NCBI GenBank assembly: GCA_010093685.1
Contig: MU006225.1
Location: 192,507-256,506, forward strand
Direction of reading: 5' to 3'
DNA length: 64,000 nucleotides
DNA from: Ophiobolus disseminans
Taxonomy: Eukaryota; Ascomycota; Dothideomycetes; Pleosporales; Phaeosphaeriaceae
Shown here: positions 1 through 11,823 of the stretch, in pieces
Layout of the letters: the number at the start of each line of letters is the position of its first letter
How positions within the stretch are numbered: the stretch's first letter is position 1
Translations under genes and position numbers: made by a program
The notes under the pieces: model-generated
What the model was told of the DNA's origin: nothing
Databases searched by the model: none
What the model saw: the letters and a program-made list of their open reading frames with translations, nothing else

Positions 1-1
1 C

Positions 2-331
2 GGTAGCAGGCGTGGAGAGCTTCCAATGAATGAAATGCAGCCATCGATGGGCCGCCAGCCTCGGAATCAAGATGCTCGACATACGGGTGCGCCGCGGGGG
101 GGTTATGGAACGCCGCCTCTTAGAAATCCGGGTTCTCGTTGTTCCGGGAGCTTAGATGATTACCGTGAGCATGAAGGAGATCGTTTTCCAGATCCGCTAG
201 CGAGAATGCCTAGAAATATGCGCGAGCGGCCGCGGTATGAGGTGGAGTTTGATAGGGATGGGAGGGGCGATATTAGACGGCATAGGAAAGGTGGAAAGAA
301 GGGGAAAGGAAAGCGTTGTGGTGGTATGTAG
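2..331 (+). CDS. 3' end of a gene cut by the left edge (unknown)
   Basis: The reading frame is open from base 2 to the stop at 329-331, so this is the C-terminal 109 residues of a longer protein whose start lies outside the window. An internal ATG at 26 could instead be a start, but nothing marks it as one. The tail is very polar: Arg/Gly/Pro-rich, with a basic cluster near the end rich in Lys and Gly (GGKKGKGK) and a closing CGGM. This looks like a disordered tail, possibly nuclear or RNA-binding by composition only. I do not recognise the family. The frame is uninterrupted and codon use is plausible; identity cannot be judged from this fragment. Confidence 0.45.
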   Translation, partial: GSRRGELPMNEMQPSMGRQPRNQDARHTGAPRGGYGTPPLRNPGSRCSGSLDDYREHEGDRFPDPLARMPRNMRERPRYEVEFDRDGRGDIRRHRKGGKKGKGKRCGGM

Positions 332-728
332 AGTTTTGGCGGAGGATTGAGTGTAGGTACGCAGTAGACACACCTGGCATGATACAGAAACATGACCATT
401 ATCGGCAAGAGACATGTCACCACCGGTTAAAAACATGAACATAATTCACAATCAACCAATTCTTCCCCGTATAATCCTCTCTCACAACAATATGCCTACT
501 ACTTTCTCCGATTTTGACAACACCCGTCCCAGATTCATTTCACGATGAAGAGCATGATTGCTATCAGTCTTGCCACATTCTACGTATCTGCTACGATGAC
601 CTTTGCGAATGACTTATTATTTGCGCCATCAAGCAAGCTACGAAATATTCTAAATACCCGTCCACTGAAGCAGTTCCCTAGACATTCTCATCTCTTTCAC
701 CTATCATCACTATGCTATCCAACTCAAC
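332..728. other. intergenic, nothing specific
   Basis: A stretch between the first fragment and the small gene at 729. It holds a short ORF from an ATG at 545 whose first 25 residues look like a signal peptide, but it runs on into the 729 gene in another frame and is probably 5' UTR or chance. No other structure seen. Confidence 0.4.
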
Positions 729-1139
729 ATGCCCGCAAAGGAAACCTACACGGAGCGCCAACTCCTCGTCAACGCGCACAAAGTGCTCGTCTCGCGCTTC
801 ATCCTCTCCAAAGCTAAGTACTTCGTCGGGCTCCCATTCGCATACCACGCCGGCAACGAAGGGAACATCGAAATGTCCTACGAGCTGCTCAAGACGTTCG
901 AAGTTGGCAATGCGGAATTGCAGGCAATGGTTGATAACGGTGACGCTGATGCTGCTGCAATACATAAGAGGAGTTCGGAGTTGATGGGGTGGCTGCAGGT
1001 CGCGGGGACGGACACGCTGGATAAGAAACAATGGGAGAAGGATATGCAAACATGGACGTTGAGGCAGTGGAGGGAGGGAGATGCAGAGATGGCAGAGAGG
1101 ATTACGAGGGTGATGGGGGATTTTGGAATGTTTGAGTAG
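729..1139 (+). CDS. small helical hypothetical protein, paralogue A
   Basis: A single-exon ORF of 136 residues beginning MPAKETYTERQ. It has no signal peptide or membrane segment and appears all-helical, with heptad-like Leu/Ile spacing. The N-terminal part (residues 12-25, including AHKVLVSRFIL) matches the start of the next ORF downstream (AHKIIVKRYIL), and similarity continues to the C-termini (WREGD versus WLEGD). The two are therefore a tandem paralogous pair. I do not know the family and assign no function. That a paralogue shares the same start context supports this ORF being real. Confidence 0.6.
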   Translation: MPAKETYTERQLLVNAHKVLVSRFILSKAKYFVGLPFAYHAGNEGNIEMSYELLKTFEVGNAELQAMVDNGDADAAAIHKRSSELMGWLQVAGTDTLDKKQWEKDMQTWTLRQWREGDAEMAERITRVMGDFGMFE

Positions 1140-1597
1140 GAGGAAGGACTTGGAGATGTACTTGGGAAGTAGCAAGATGTACCTAGGTAGTGGAAATGGA
1201 TCATTTGCTGATAGCTTGTTTGCGAAAATCTCGACTTTGCAATAAGCTGTACTACGCAAATTACTTTGGTGACTTTAACTTATTGGTTATTCGTTTCTAA
1301 AGGCGTGCGGACACTTAAGTCGGAAACATCTTACTCACCCTACATGTATCCTCATGACATACGCCAGCTGACTGCTGATTGCCCAAACGGCTTTCAAGGC
1401 CACAATTGGTGCATAAACAGCTCGTGGTTCTTTCTAGAAGGTCACAAAATCCAAGCAAGCTTTATTTCGAGTTTGACACATGTCATTCTCGAGCCAACCA
1501 TAATTGTTTGGCATCTACATAATCCGCTCCTTGCCCCGCCAGGTAAACCTACAATCTCACTCTCACAACCTTCCCATTCAAACAACTTCCACTCACC
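1140..1597. other. intergenic between the tandem paralogues
   Basis: A 458-base spacer holding the 3' end of the first copy and the promoter of the second. The 60 bases before the ATG at 1598 are pyrimidine- and A-rich, typical of a fungal leader. Nothing else seen. Confidence 0.4.
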
Positions 1598-2038
1598 ATG
1601 GACAACACTCTTCTCGAACTGAACAGCCTCATCGCAGCCCACAAAATCATCGTCAAGCGATACATTCTCCCTCTTGCTTTCAAGATGGAAGAGGAGCTAA
1701 CAAATCCCCAATTTGGCCCATTACAGCGCGTCCGAGGCGGCCTACTTATTACCGCCTTCGAGGCGGGTGTCGAACACCTTCAGAGTAAACTGAACGGTGG
1801 CCAAGTAGATTTCGGCAAACTGCTTGAGCAGAGTCGCTCGCTGATAATGAAACTTCAGGCTGGCGTTGAGCATTGAGATAAGGCGGAGACGGAAGCTACC
1901 GCGAAGATTGAGACTGTGCGTATGTGGTTAGAAGGAGATGTGAGTGTTGTAAAGATTGTGGCTACTGTGTTGCATGACACTGGGCTGGATGATGAATTGG
2001 AGGACTTTGTAGGAGGAAGGGATGGAATGGGAAAATGA
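1598..2038 (+). pseudogene. tandem paralogue B with an in-frame TGA
   Basis: The ORF from ATG 1598 stops at TGA 1874-1876 after 92 residues, but the same frame stays open for 53 more codons to a second TGA at 2036-2038. The part after the first stop still aligns with the C-terminus of paralogue A: DK at the same place, then WLEGD against WREGD and a similar acidic end. Full-length B would be about 146 codons against 136 in A. The simplest reading is a nonsense mutation in a duplicated gene, giving a truncated protein or a pseudogene. Programmed readthrough is possible, but the base after the stop is G and the CTA context that favours readthrough is absent. I found no intron with acceptable signals that removes the stop. 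Confidence 0.55.
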
Positions 2039-2285
2039 AGGCGCGTTTGAGGGTAGATCATGCGTTGATGTGACTAGTATGTAGTAGAGAGTGTGAGGAA
2101 ATGGATACAACTGTACTGAGCATGGAGGTCCTTCTTAATAACATCATGTGCGTTCGGAGGTCTCCTTCATAGAAGACTGGAGCCATTGCATCCTAGTGCC
2201 TTCCCTCCCAACAACCACATCATCCAATTCAGCACCACCACACCTCCACACAAACCACTCTACTCCCCACTCCCCAACCCACTCC

Positions 2286-3495
2286 TCACGGCCCCTCCAA
2301 ATCCCCGCGCCCCATTCCTAGCGGCAGCAAAACCTGCACACCATTACCGCCCTCCATACCGTCTTCCTTCGCCGCCTCCTCATACACCACATCGTCGTCG
2401 ATGCCAGCACTAACCCATATCCTCACTACATCATCTACATGGTATAAATCGTAGGCTATACAGCACATATACGCCACCCAGCCCAGGCTCAACTCCCACT
2501 CCGCGATCTCAGACAGCGCGACGATGCGATTGCACGTGGAGGCTTGGTCGGCGATGACGTCTGCGTTTTGGCACCCGTATATGCCGAGACAAGTGAAGAT
2601 TGCCGGGCCTGCAGGCTACGTTAGCATGCATTTCCAATCGTGACGACGGAAGGAAGTTCGGGGAAGACAAGCTGGAGGTTACATGGAGGCGGAGCAACAT
2701 ACCCACACTAAACGCCGCAACCCCAATCTTACACCACCTACTAACCTCCAACGCCCTCACCCTCCTCCACCGCCCCATCTTCCGCGCCCACGCCCGCCGC
2801 ACAGCCATGTTCCACCCCCAGTCGAAGCACTTGCACACAAACATTGCGAAGATCTGGCCGCTCGCGGTGATCAGGTGGGGCAGCGGCATCTCGTCGATGA
2901 GTTCGTACGTCAGCGCTACAAGCGCTACGGAGCTGAGAATCGCAAATGCCGTGGATGTAAAACGTAAGCGGCGGCCGGTCTTTATCGGCGCGGTAAGCCG
3001 TGTGAGCTGGATGAATGAGAAGGAAATCAGGAGCGCCATGGCGATGCACACGCCCCGGAAAACGAGTTTCTCGTGCTGGCCTACGCACGAGATGTACGGC
3101 CAGAGACTGAATGCGTGACACGGTTTGGGCAGGGCGAGTTTTGCTTCAGGGCCAGTTGGGACTTTCTTGCGCGTAGTGTACCAGCTGGCGAAGTAGAGCA
3201 GCATTGTTGTCCAGAGGACGGTGGCGAGGGTATTTGGGATGGCGCGTAAGGGGCGGACGTGCGATTGCGTCCAGGTATCGATGCGGGTTGTTGTTGGGAG
3301 TTTTCTGGCGATGGGGCGCGGCGGGAAGTGGTCGCGGTGCGGGAGGGGGGAGGTTGGGTAGATGCGGGAGTACCATGGGGTTGGAGGTGGTGCGCGGAGA
3401 GAGTGTGGGTGTGGGAGTGTGGTGGGTTGGTTTGGGGTGAAGCGGACGCCGGGGTAGATGCGCTTCCACCATGGTTGAGGGGTGGTGCGTGGCAT
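2286..3495 (-). CDS. polytopic membrane protein, possibly Frag1/DRAM/Sfk1 family
   Basis: Two exons, 3495-2703 and 2608-2286, joined across an intron at 2702-2609 with donor GTATGT, branch GCTAAC and acceptor CTGCAG; the joined frame gives 371 residues. After a Pro-rich N-terminus of about 90 residues with WW/WYSRIYP motifs come about five or six hydrophobic segments (near residues 100-120, 140-170, 180-205, 215-235, 255-280 and around 310-330). The PYISCVGQHE stretch before the second segment and the overall layout resemble the Frag1/DRAM/Sfk1 family of membrane proteins. That family match is from memory of its general pattern and is tentative. The C-terminal exon carries an acidic tail. The start is the first Met of the open frame, followed by a long promoter region. 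Confidence 0.65.
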
Positions 3496-4709
3496 TGTGT
3501 GTTGTGTTTGAGTCGGATGGGTCGATGAAGTGATGTCGCCCTCGATCTCGAATCCAGTATAAACTTCTTTCTTCCTTCCTTCTCTTTACAATGCTTTTGC
3601 AGTCCAGTTCTTACTCCCAAATCTAAATCAATCCGAACTCAAAAGCCTACAGTTTCTTTATCCAAACATCCTAAACACACTCCAAGATCGGCAAAATCCA
3701 GATATATCTCACCCACCACAACAGCAGCACCCACTCTTCAAATACCCCCCATTCCATTCCCAAGGCCCTCCACTCCCCACTCCACCTCTAGCCTAATATT
3801 ACTCCGACCGTCTCTCAGCCCTTTCACGTTTCACCCTTCCCTACTCCTACCTGTCCAAAGCACAAACCCACGTCCACAAACAGGACCTACGTCCGGCATG
3901 TCGATCTCTCGCCGCACACTCTTGGGGGCCAAGGTCTTTCCCATTCCGGTGCATTGCGCGCCAGCCATGCCGGCGGGGGGCTGAAACATGCGCGCGCGCA
4001 TCCGGGTATCTTGTTCGGGTGGAATGCGCGGCGGGATTGCCGCCTTGCTGTTGATGTATTTTAGTAAACGGTAAGGGATTAAATATTATGAGTGGAGTGT
4101 GAGGGTGTTAGGCGTGCCATGCGTGGCGATTTGGGGCGGGTGGTGAAGGCGTGGACCGACTTACATCCCAAACCCTACAACATACAAACAGAGCACCCAA
4201 CACCAAAAGCCCCACTGATTCAATAATTTCGTATTCCATTCCATAATATCCAAAAAAAATCTACGCTGTCGCAACGTGGTATGTAAAAATCGCAGATACC
4301 ACCCAGACCCCAAATCCCTATTCCCATCCCTATCCTTTCCAAAGAAAGATTCATCATATACGCAGTATGCCCATTCCAATCTTCCGTATTCATATGCATA
4401 CCATATACACACCACATGTCATATACCCATATCTTCATGTACCCATCCCAGGTATGTCCTGCCAAGCAAATCTACGCACACCACGCTTCGCTCCTCCAGG
4501 AGCCAAACAGATCGCAAACGGGACGAAGCAGGCAATAGGGGGAATCATGCTGAAGCATCGCAAAGCCAAACAAATAAACAAAAAAAAGAACTCCTCGCTA
4601 TGCTTGCAAATCGTTACGGTATGCGCGCATGCCAAAAAAACAAAATGTACCAAAATAAATCAAGCAATGGGTATCCAGGCCGTGAGGTATAGCCAAGTTT
4701 CAACGCCAC
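3496..4709. other. intergenic, promoter of the 3495 gene and 3' region of the 4710 gene
   Basis: About 1.2 kb between two minus-strand genes. The part next to 3495 is pyrimidine-rich on the plus strand (CTTCTTTCTTCCTTCCTTC near 3565), as is common in fungal promoters. The half near 4600 contains A-rich runs that may belong to the 3' UTR of the downstream large gene. ORFs here are short and of low complexity. No gene seen. Confidence 0.45.
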
Positions 4710-7700
4710 CTACGACCGCGCAGGAATACTCTCCAGCTCGCTACGCTGGCGCAAATACTTAGCAGCGAGGTTATCCCCGCCGCGCATGCTCTGCTCCATC
4801 CAGTGCTGCGCAACGCACATAGTCATCGGATCGCTTCGCGCTGGATCCTGCGACGCCTTCCTCTCGCGGTTGAGGAGCTCCGTCTTGAAGACTTCGCTGG
4901 GCTTGGTGAGCGGTAGCACGGTGCGATGGACGAGTTCGGGGGTGGTGAGGTAGAAGATTGCGAGTTCGCGCTCGGCGACGGCGTCGCCTTCTTTGGCGGT
5001 GATGACGAGCATGCGCGCTGCGTCTTCCATGGTGTAGCGGGACAAGGGCTCTTCGACGGGTGCTGGTATGGTTGGGGTTGAGGTGGTATCTTCGGTTGTG
5101 CTGCCGTTGGTTTGGCGGGCGATGTTGTCGCGCTTGGAGTGTTGGGCGATGACCTCGTCGCAGAGCTCGACCATGATGCGGCATACGTCCTGCTTGAGGC
5201 CGAGAGCGGCGAGACCGACGTCCCAGAAGGCTTTGCCGCGCGCAGTCTTGTCCAGCATCTGCGCAGGCACGAAAGAGGCGATGTACTGTAGATCGCGGAA
5301 GAGAGTCTTTGGGCGGATGTTTTCGTCGCGCAATAAACCCTGGATGACTTCGACAATCATGTCCGTGCTAGGTGGACCGACAGGAGAGCGTGCGCCGTTG
5401 CGTGGAAGCGGCGATGCGTTGCTAGCACGATCTTGGTTCATGCTGTGTGAGCGACGTTCCTCACAATTGGCGATGGCTTGTTCCAGATTCTGTGCGCGGT
5501 TTGTGTGGGTCGCTGGTTCACGTGAGCTGAGCTCAGGCACAGCACCAAGAATCGGCGATTGAGGCACTGGTGGAAGCGTCTCGCGGCGGCTGTTAAATGA
5601 TTTGCCAGTCCTTGACGAAAGTGACGCAATGATTAGCAATTCCAGCTCGTACAAAGCATGGAGTTTCGAGTATGGGTTGGGATGCGTCTGGAACTTGCTG
5701 AGGAGGCGTCGGAAAGCGACGTTGTATGGGAACTCCAGCAGACCCGCTTTCTTCGCGGCAGAGGTGCCAACAGGTCGCGACGTAGCATCGCTCGAAGCTG
5801 AAGAAAGCTCTCCAGCAGAATGGTAAACATCGGAGGCTGCGGCATGCTGATAGGTTGCAACTGGTGGAGCTGCTTGACTGCGCTCGGTGCGGCCAAGTGC
5901 CTCAAGAGGCACATTTCGCTGATCTGGAATTACCTGCTTCCTCAAATTCTTCATGCTCTTCTTCTTCGCAAGTTGCTTCTTGCGCTTACGCTCTTCCTCG
6001 TCACGCCTTTGAATGCAGTCCTCAAGTAGCTCGCCACTGAACCAGGAATCAGTCTCACTTCCGCTCGCAAAGACCATTGCACCCAAATCGCTCAATAGCA
6101 GACCAGTCAAAGTCTGCTTCAGATCGAGCATAAAGCGACGCTTGTCTTCGTTCACGCTCGCAGACTGCTTCAGCATGACTGTGCCCTTCGATGACGATGC
6201 GGTACGAGGGCGAATGCTGGTTGCGCTTGTTGGCGATTGTGCCTGCGTCTGGAAAGGTGACCAGAAGGTCGCCACAGAATCGATGGACAACACCGGCGAA
6301 GAGCCGCCAAAATAGTCGTGTGAGTCGATAGGGCTCCGTGCCCATGGGCTTTGATCAAAGCTTTGCTGAGATCCATTTCGGTTGGCAACGGATCGGAGGC
6401 TGCTGTGGCTTGGCCGTTGCGCAAAGTCGAGATTGCGCGAGCCGGGCCGGCCATGCGTCTCATATTCTTCATCGCCCGCGATTGACAGAGTGCCAACGCC
6501 CGTGAGGAAGAGGTCGCCCTTCTGCCGTCCGCTTTCGAGAATTTGCTGATCTCGCTTGTACAGGTCGCTAGCCCACAGTACAGGTGTCTCGATCAGGTTA
6601 TCACCCACAATCTTGTTGACGCACTTGTCAACCTCGAGACAAAAGCGATGAATTCGTTCCTCGCCTTTGCAGAAGTTCTCAACACTGTATTGCCCAAGCC
6701 ATTTGAGAGTAATCTCTGACTGCTCATCAGACAGCTTGTTGGGTCCGCCAAAGTCTTGGGATGCAGACATGACGTCGACTAAGACGGCCTCGCCCTTCAT
6801 CAAAAAGTTATTGTTGGTCGATGATCTGGAGTAGTTGCGAGACCGAGGGCCTGGTATCGGCCTTCCGTCGAGTGTCCTCGTCGGCTGTCCCATGATCTTT
6901 AGCGCAAGCGCGACGTTTCGTGCTTCGTCGTACACGGCGGATCCGCGTACGTCACTGATGTACCACATCTTGTCGCGAAGTTGCCTGAAGCCGAGCATCA
7001 TCTCCTCAATCATCGCATCGGACCTCTCCTGCGACTGCTTCAGCCAGACGAACCAGGCTTCGAACTCTTCAATTGCATTTGCCGCTTTGCCCAAGGAGTC
7101 GCGCGGGCCACGTGAGAAGTAGTTCAAAAGTGCTGCGTAGCCATTCTTCACCAGCGTTGGCGATGTCAGCCTCCGAAGACTTTGCAGAGTCTTGTAGTAC
7201 AGATGCGCGTTGACGAAGTCGGAACGCGCCTGACACTGGTACATGGCGGTCTCGAGCATCGTTACAAGAACAGAGCTGTTTTCGTGCTTCTCTCCCACCT
7301 GCGGGTTGCTGTTGCTCCTGGGAAACTGCGGCGAGCGATGGCGACCTGGAACGTTCCTCTGGCTGGCGATCAGATTGCTTAATTGGCTTTGGCTTGGTTG
7401 GCTTTGACCCTGATTGTACGGGTTGCGAGATCCCAGGTTGTCACTAGAGTGTCTAACGATTCCCCTGCCACGACCTCCCTTTCGGGTAGTCATGCGGTTG
7501 CTGAAGTTTTTGGACTCGCTATCAGGCGCAAGCTCCTTCGGAATCTCGTATTCTTCGACCAGCTTGGCAATAGCTTCCTTCAGCTGATGATAATCGTTCT
7601 CGAGGTCAATCCTGTCGCCAGTACCCTCGTCGTCACTGCTGTCACTGTCAGGAGAGTCCTCGTCATGCTCGTCCTCATCGTCGGAATCCTTGCGCATACG

Positions 7701-10174
7701 CGATTTCAGCTGTTTCCCATCGGCTGAGATGTAAAGCACTGCCCACCGCTCTGCGCAAGGGTGGCATGAGCCGGACGTAGCTTCGAAACCAAGCATCCGA
7801 GTCATCTCGGAGCACGCCATTCTCAGACGCTTTCCGTAGAGCTCGGTGGGTGCTATCTTTGGCTCGTTCTGGCGGTCATCCAATGGCAATGTGCTGGTGC
7901 TGTCCAACAGTGGCTCTCGCGAGGTTTCTTGGCTTGTCATGGAAGAGGCGCTGGCGCTCAAAATGGAGCTTGCATCCGTCACTGATGCAGTGGTGGTGCG
8001 GAATGGCATGGAAACGCCAGACATGGAAGAAGCGGACGAAGCTAGCCCAGTGCGTCGCTGAGCTTGCTGATCGATATGACTGGACGAAGGCCTGCGCTCC
8101 GGAAAGAGGGTGTTGACCATGGTGATAATGTCGGATGGCGACAAAACAATAAAAGGCTGCACCTCGACCGTCTCTCGAGGTGAGGTAATGGCCTTCGCTG
8201 GAAGAAGAATGGGTTTCGCAGGAGTCTTTGTATGCTTAAATCGGGCGAGAATGTTCTCAATGTGAGTGCGAATCTCGGGAAGCACAGGTACCTGCTGCCG
8301 CCTATCATCAATGTTAGCAGTGTAAGGGAGTTGCGCACCAAACGGAAAGTCGTACCAATTGTAGGTCATATCCAGAACATGTTTCTGGGCGCGGATAGCG
8401 ATTTCCTTGAGGATCTTCTGGCGGGCATGCTCGCTGATGTGGTGGCCGACCATGATACCATGCGTCTACTTGGTGTTAGTATGTGGTTCTGAATTCGATT
8501 CGGGATATCTACCTCTGGATGGATAATGGCGTTCAAAAGGAATGTAGAAAATAGCCATCGTGATACAAAGAAATTCTGCGACGCTTTGCGAAGGTTCTTC
8601 TCGTCATCTAACTTGCGGAGAATGGCGTTTCCAATCTCCAAAACACCCTCTGGAATGCCGCCGGCGCTGGGCTCATCATCTACGACCTCAAACAGGCGCT
8701 TGACGACCCGGTCAAAGTACTCGTCAGCTGCGATTGTGTCCTTGGTGCTCCGAGGTACGGGCTGTGTTCCGGCACGTGCGGTCTGCTCCTCGGCTTTCTC
8801 CAACAGAAATTGGCCGTCTTGCAGCGCTTGCATGAGATAAAGTTCCAGGTTGGCTTTTCCAGGCCATTCGCGCATACCGGCCCATACGTCCAGGACTGTC
8901 TTGATGAACTTCTCGGAACCCGGTTTGATGTCCTTGATGAGCCTGGCGCAGGTGGTAGCCCACACATCCGTGCGGCGGAGGTCCTCGGCAGAGTCGGGGC
9001 CTGAAGAGTTGGCGAAGATGCTGTATACGAGAGCTGCAAGAGGATCGTGTCGCTGGAAGGACAAGAGACGCTCCACGGGATTGGTACCCTGCTGGTTGGG
9101 CTTTTGCGCACCCACGTTCTTACCGCGGGCCTGCATGGCCATGACCGAATCAATGGGATCCAAAGCTTGACGAAACGACGACAAAGAAGCCAGCTCTTGC
9201 TGGGAGAGACTAGAAATGCGAGCAGCAAGGAAATCGGGGTTGGTGCGAATCTCGGAAATGAAATCTAAGAGATCGTCCAAAATCTTAGAGGGAACTTCGC
9301 TGAGGAAAGTAGACGCAGAGAGAGGCTTTTCGCTCTTCATGCTTTTTGACTTGCCAAACTCCAAGTCGGGCTCGAGGAGCGCATACTGTCGTGTCGCATC
9401 GCATGAATTTCGTACATCGTTAAGGGCATTATAGAGGGAGGCAAAGCCCTTCTTGTCGTCGGACCTGAAGTTGTCGACCAGCGTCCGATACGCGAGCTCC
9501 CCGCAATGTACCAGACGTGCGGAGAGGGCGCTCGACACAAGCCAGCGGTGCAGGCGGACGCGCGAATGGGCCTTGCGCTGCTCCTGGTAGCCCTGCAGCC
9601 GGATCAGGTGAGCGAGCTCCGCGAGGGAAGTCGCGGACGTGGGGATTGCCGCGATGGGCAGGTACGCGTCGGTGTACGAGGAAAGATCGGCCGGCAGCAA
9701 ACGCGGCAGGCGACCGGCGGGCGCCGACATGGACGCCGGCAGCTGGGGGCGCTGGAGACTCGACAGCCGGTCATTGCTGAGGTCGTGCGAGCCGCCAGGT
9801 CGACTCCCCATGGTGGTTGACGGCTGCTGGGTGAGGGAGCGTTGAGGTGAGGGCGACCTGGGCGGACTGGATGGCGGCGGCGGAGCCTCGACGGGAGGGT
9901 CCTCGACGACTGTTGTACTGTGCGAGGGCGTGTGGCTCCTAGACGAGGCGTGCGTGACGGTCGGCGACACGGCTGCGAATAAGTCAGTGCCAGCACATCG
10001 TACAGAGGGCATTAATCCGGGCCGAAGCTATTGGGCAAGAAGGCAAAATACACGGGGCACAAGCATGCAGAACAGCAAATAGCAACAGCGCAGAAAATAA
10101 ACACGAAACAACATACGTGGAGGGGACATGGCCGGCGCCAGAGGCGAGGCTGAGAGCTGCGTTCTCTTAATCAT
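4710..10174 (-). CDS. large conserved-looking protein of unknown function (about 1757 aa)
   Basis: Model: exon 1 10174-10117, intron 10116-9973 (donor GTATGT), exon 2 9972-8513, intron 8512-8466 (branch ACTAACAC, acceptor AGTAG), exon 3 8465-4710. All phases close, giving about 1757 residues. A further 54-nt, stop-free candidate intron lies at 8355-8302 (GTACGA, GCTAAC, TAG); removing it gives 1739. The N-terminus is Ser/Pro-rich and disordered. A helical region of roughly residues 100-560 follows, then an acidic linker (DSDDEDEHDED), further helical blocks separated by Ser/Arg-rich linkers, a Lys/Arg-rich segment, and a helical C-terminus rich in A/E/R. I see no enzyme motif, signal peptide or membrane span. 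It looks like a scaffold or regulatory protein; I do not recognise it. Confidence 0.75.
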
Positions 10175-10191
10175 CGTGCTGCTGTCGCCAT
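10171..10191 (-). promoter_or_regulatory. uORF overlapping the start codon of the large gene
   Basis: On the minus strand an ATG at 10191 opens a six-codon reading frame that ends in TGA at 10173-10171. The stop overlaps the proposed start (10174-10172) in an ATGA arrangement. If the leader is transcribed as modelled, ribosomes would have to leak past the uORF or reinitiate at the overlapping ATG. That could tune expression of the 1757-residue protein. This depends on the true transcription start and on exon 1 being correct. Confidence 0.4.
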
Positions 10192-11823
10192 GAGCCCCGT
10201 TGAAGCCCTACAGCCGGAGTCGGTCCTCGGTTTGGGCAGGACGCTCTCTACGGCATTGCCAGATGGAGCGCGCGTATTGGAAGGATCACGATCGCTGCCG
10301 GCTCTGCTTTGGGCGCGAACTCTGGAACTCTGGCTTCGACGTGTGCGTTGGCAGAGCGTCTAGTCGTGCTCTTATCGATAGCGGAGTGGCGGGCGGCGGG
10401 TAGTGTGATTGGCGGGCGTCTCGAGTCCTGGGCGCGGCGGGCAAGTCACGACTGCAGCTCAACGGCGCTGGCGGGATGCGGAGAGCGATGGGCGACGAGA
10501 AGGTCGATATAGCTGTGACTACCGTCTGAGGCGAGCGCAGACGCTCCAGATTGGTGGCGAGGGCAGACCGCCAGTGCGCGCACCTCTTCAAGTCTGTCCT
10601 GGCCATGACTTGCAGGACCAGCACATCAGAGGGAGCACAAGGGACGAATCAGCGGGCCTAGCAGCCTTCAACGCTGCATCACGCTGCACGCCGCCCAAAG
10701 GCCTCAGCTGCAACGACGCGGTGGAGCCTCCGCTGCTGCCCTCTCCCAGCTTGTCGCCCACGCCTTGTAAAACCGCACATCCCCGCCTTGCACAGAGACT
10801 CGTCGACAACGCACCTCCATCGCCCCTAGTATGCGTCTTGTCTCGTTATGGCGGCGGTGCTCTCCCGCTCAAGATGCCTGTCCGGCCGTTTCTGCGGCCA
10901 CCCCTCCCACTCGTGCCCCTCAGCATCACCCTCACCAGACTGACCAGATATAAACCCTCAAACACTGCTGTCCATTGCAGCTGCACAAGCAACGGCGAGA
11001 CGAATCCCCAGCCAGTCGCCTACACGATGCGCATGCGAAACAGTCTCGCCGCCTCGCGCGACTGGCCGCGCGATCGCCCCTGCAGTTGTGCGTTGGCAAG
11101 TTGCGCATATGCAGCGCCTGCTGTCAAAAGCAGTCCTGCACGCGAAGAAGCTCGCGGTATTCCCACTTCATCTCGGCCTGCGTCTCTAGATGCGCTCTAA
11201 CTGCAGCGAACACGCTCGACAGGAGGGATATCCCGACCAGGTCCAATGAGCCGCACCGCCGTGCAAGCGGGCCTTGCCTGGTGCAGCTCTACCTGCGTGA
11301 CACTATCGCTGCACATGTATGCCAACCTGTGGTTCCTTTTGCATGTTTGCAGCGCCATGCAACAAGAAGCAGAGGCACCCTCCCAATGAATATGAGACGC
11401 TCACCGCGCGATTTTCATTACGAGATGGGAATGTTTTTCGAGCCGCCGCTCCGTGATGTGCATGTTGTATCGCATTGCAAAAGTTCGACATCCAGAAGCC
11501 AGGATCTGCGATCTCACCATGTGCGGGTCGCCGCCATCTCACCCTGTTGCCACGAGTCGCACGGTCCGAACTGACACCGCTTGTTGTTTGGGCGTCGAAT
11601 GTCCGAATTTCTCCCAAGATCATCCTGGGAAGAATGCTGCGTTGCCCAACTACCGTTGATCCTGTCATGTTGCGCAACACGCACATCGATGCTGATCCCG
11701 CCAAAACCCGGCTTCAACCATCAACGTCGTGTTCACCTCCAAATGCCGAACTTCACGTCCCACGATGCACCCAGGAACGACGTTCCGCACGAATAGCTAT
11801 AGCTTGCTGTTGTACACGGCTAG
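10192..11823. other. long upstream region of the large gene; no gene supported
   Basis: About 1.6 kb between the 5' end of the large minus-strand gene and the 3' end of the PPX1 gene. It is GC-rich and contains a 263-codon plus-strand frame (10409-11200), but that protein is low in structure, rich in Arg/Ser/Pro/Cys, and resembles translated non-coding DNA. I see no splice-consistent gene. It probably holds the promoter and leader of the 10174 gene. Confidence 0.45.

Noticed and set aside
545..817. ORF with a signal-peptide-like start before the first small gene
   Set aside because: After about 30 residues it becomes low-quality text and overlaps the start of the 729 gene, which has a paralogue supporting it.
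10409..11200. 263-codon plus-strand ORF upstream of the large gene
   Set aside because: Composition is Arg/Ser/Pro/Cys-rich with no domain-like blocks or splice support; it lies in the promoter region of a minus-strand gene and looks like translated GC-rich non-coding DNA.
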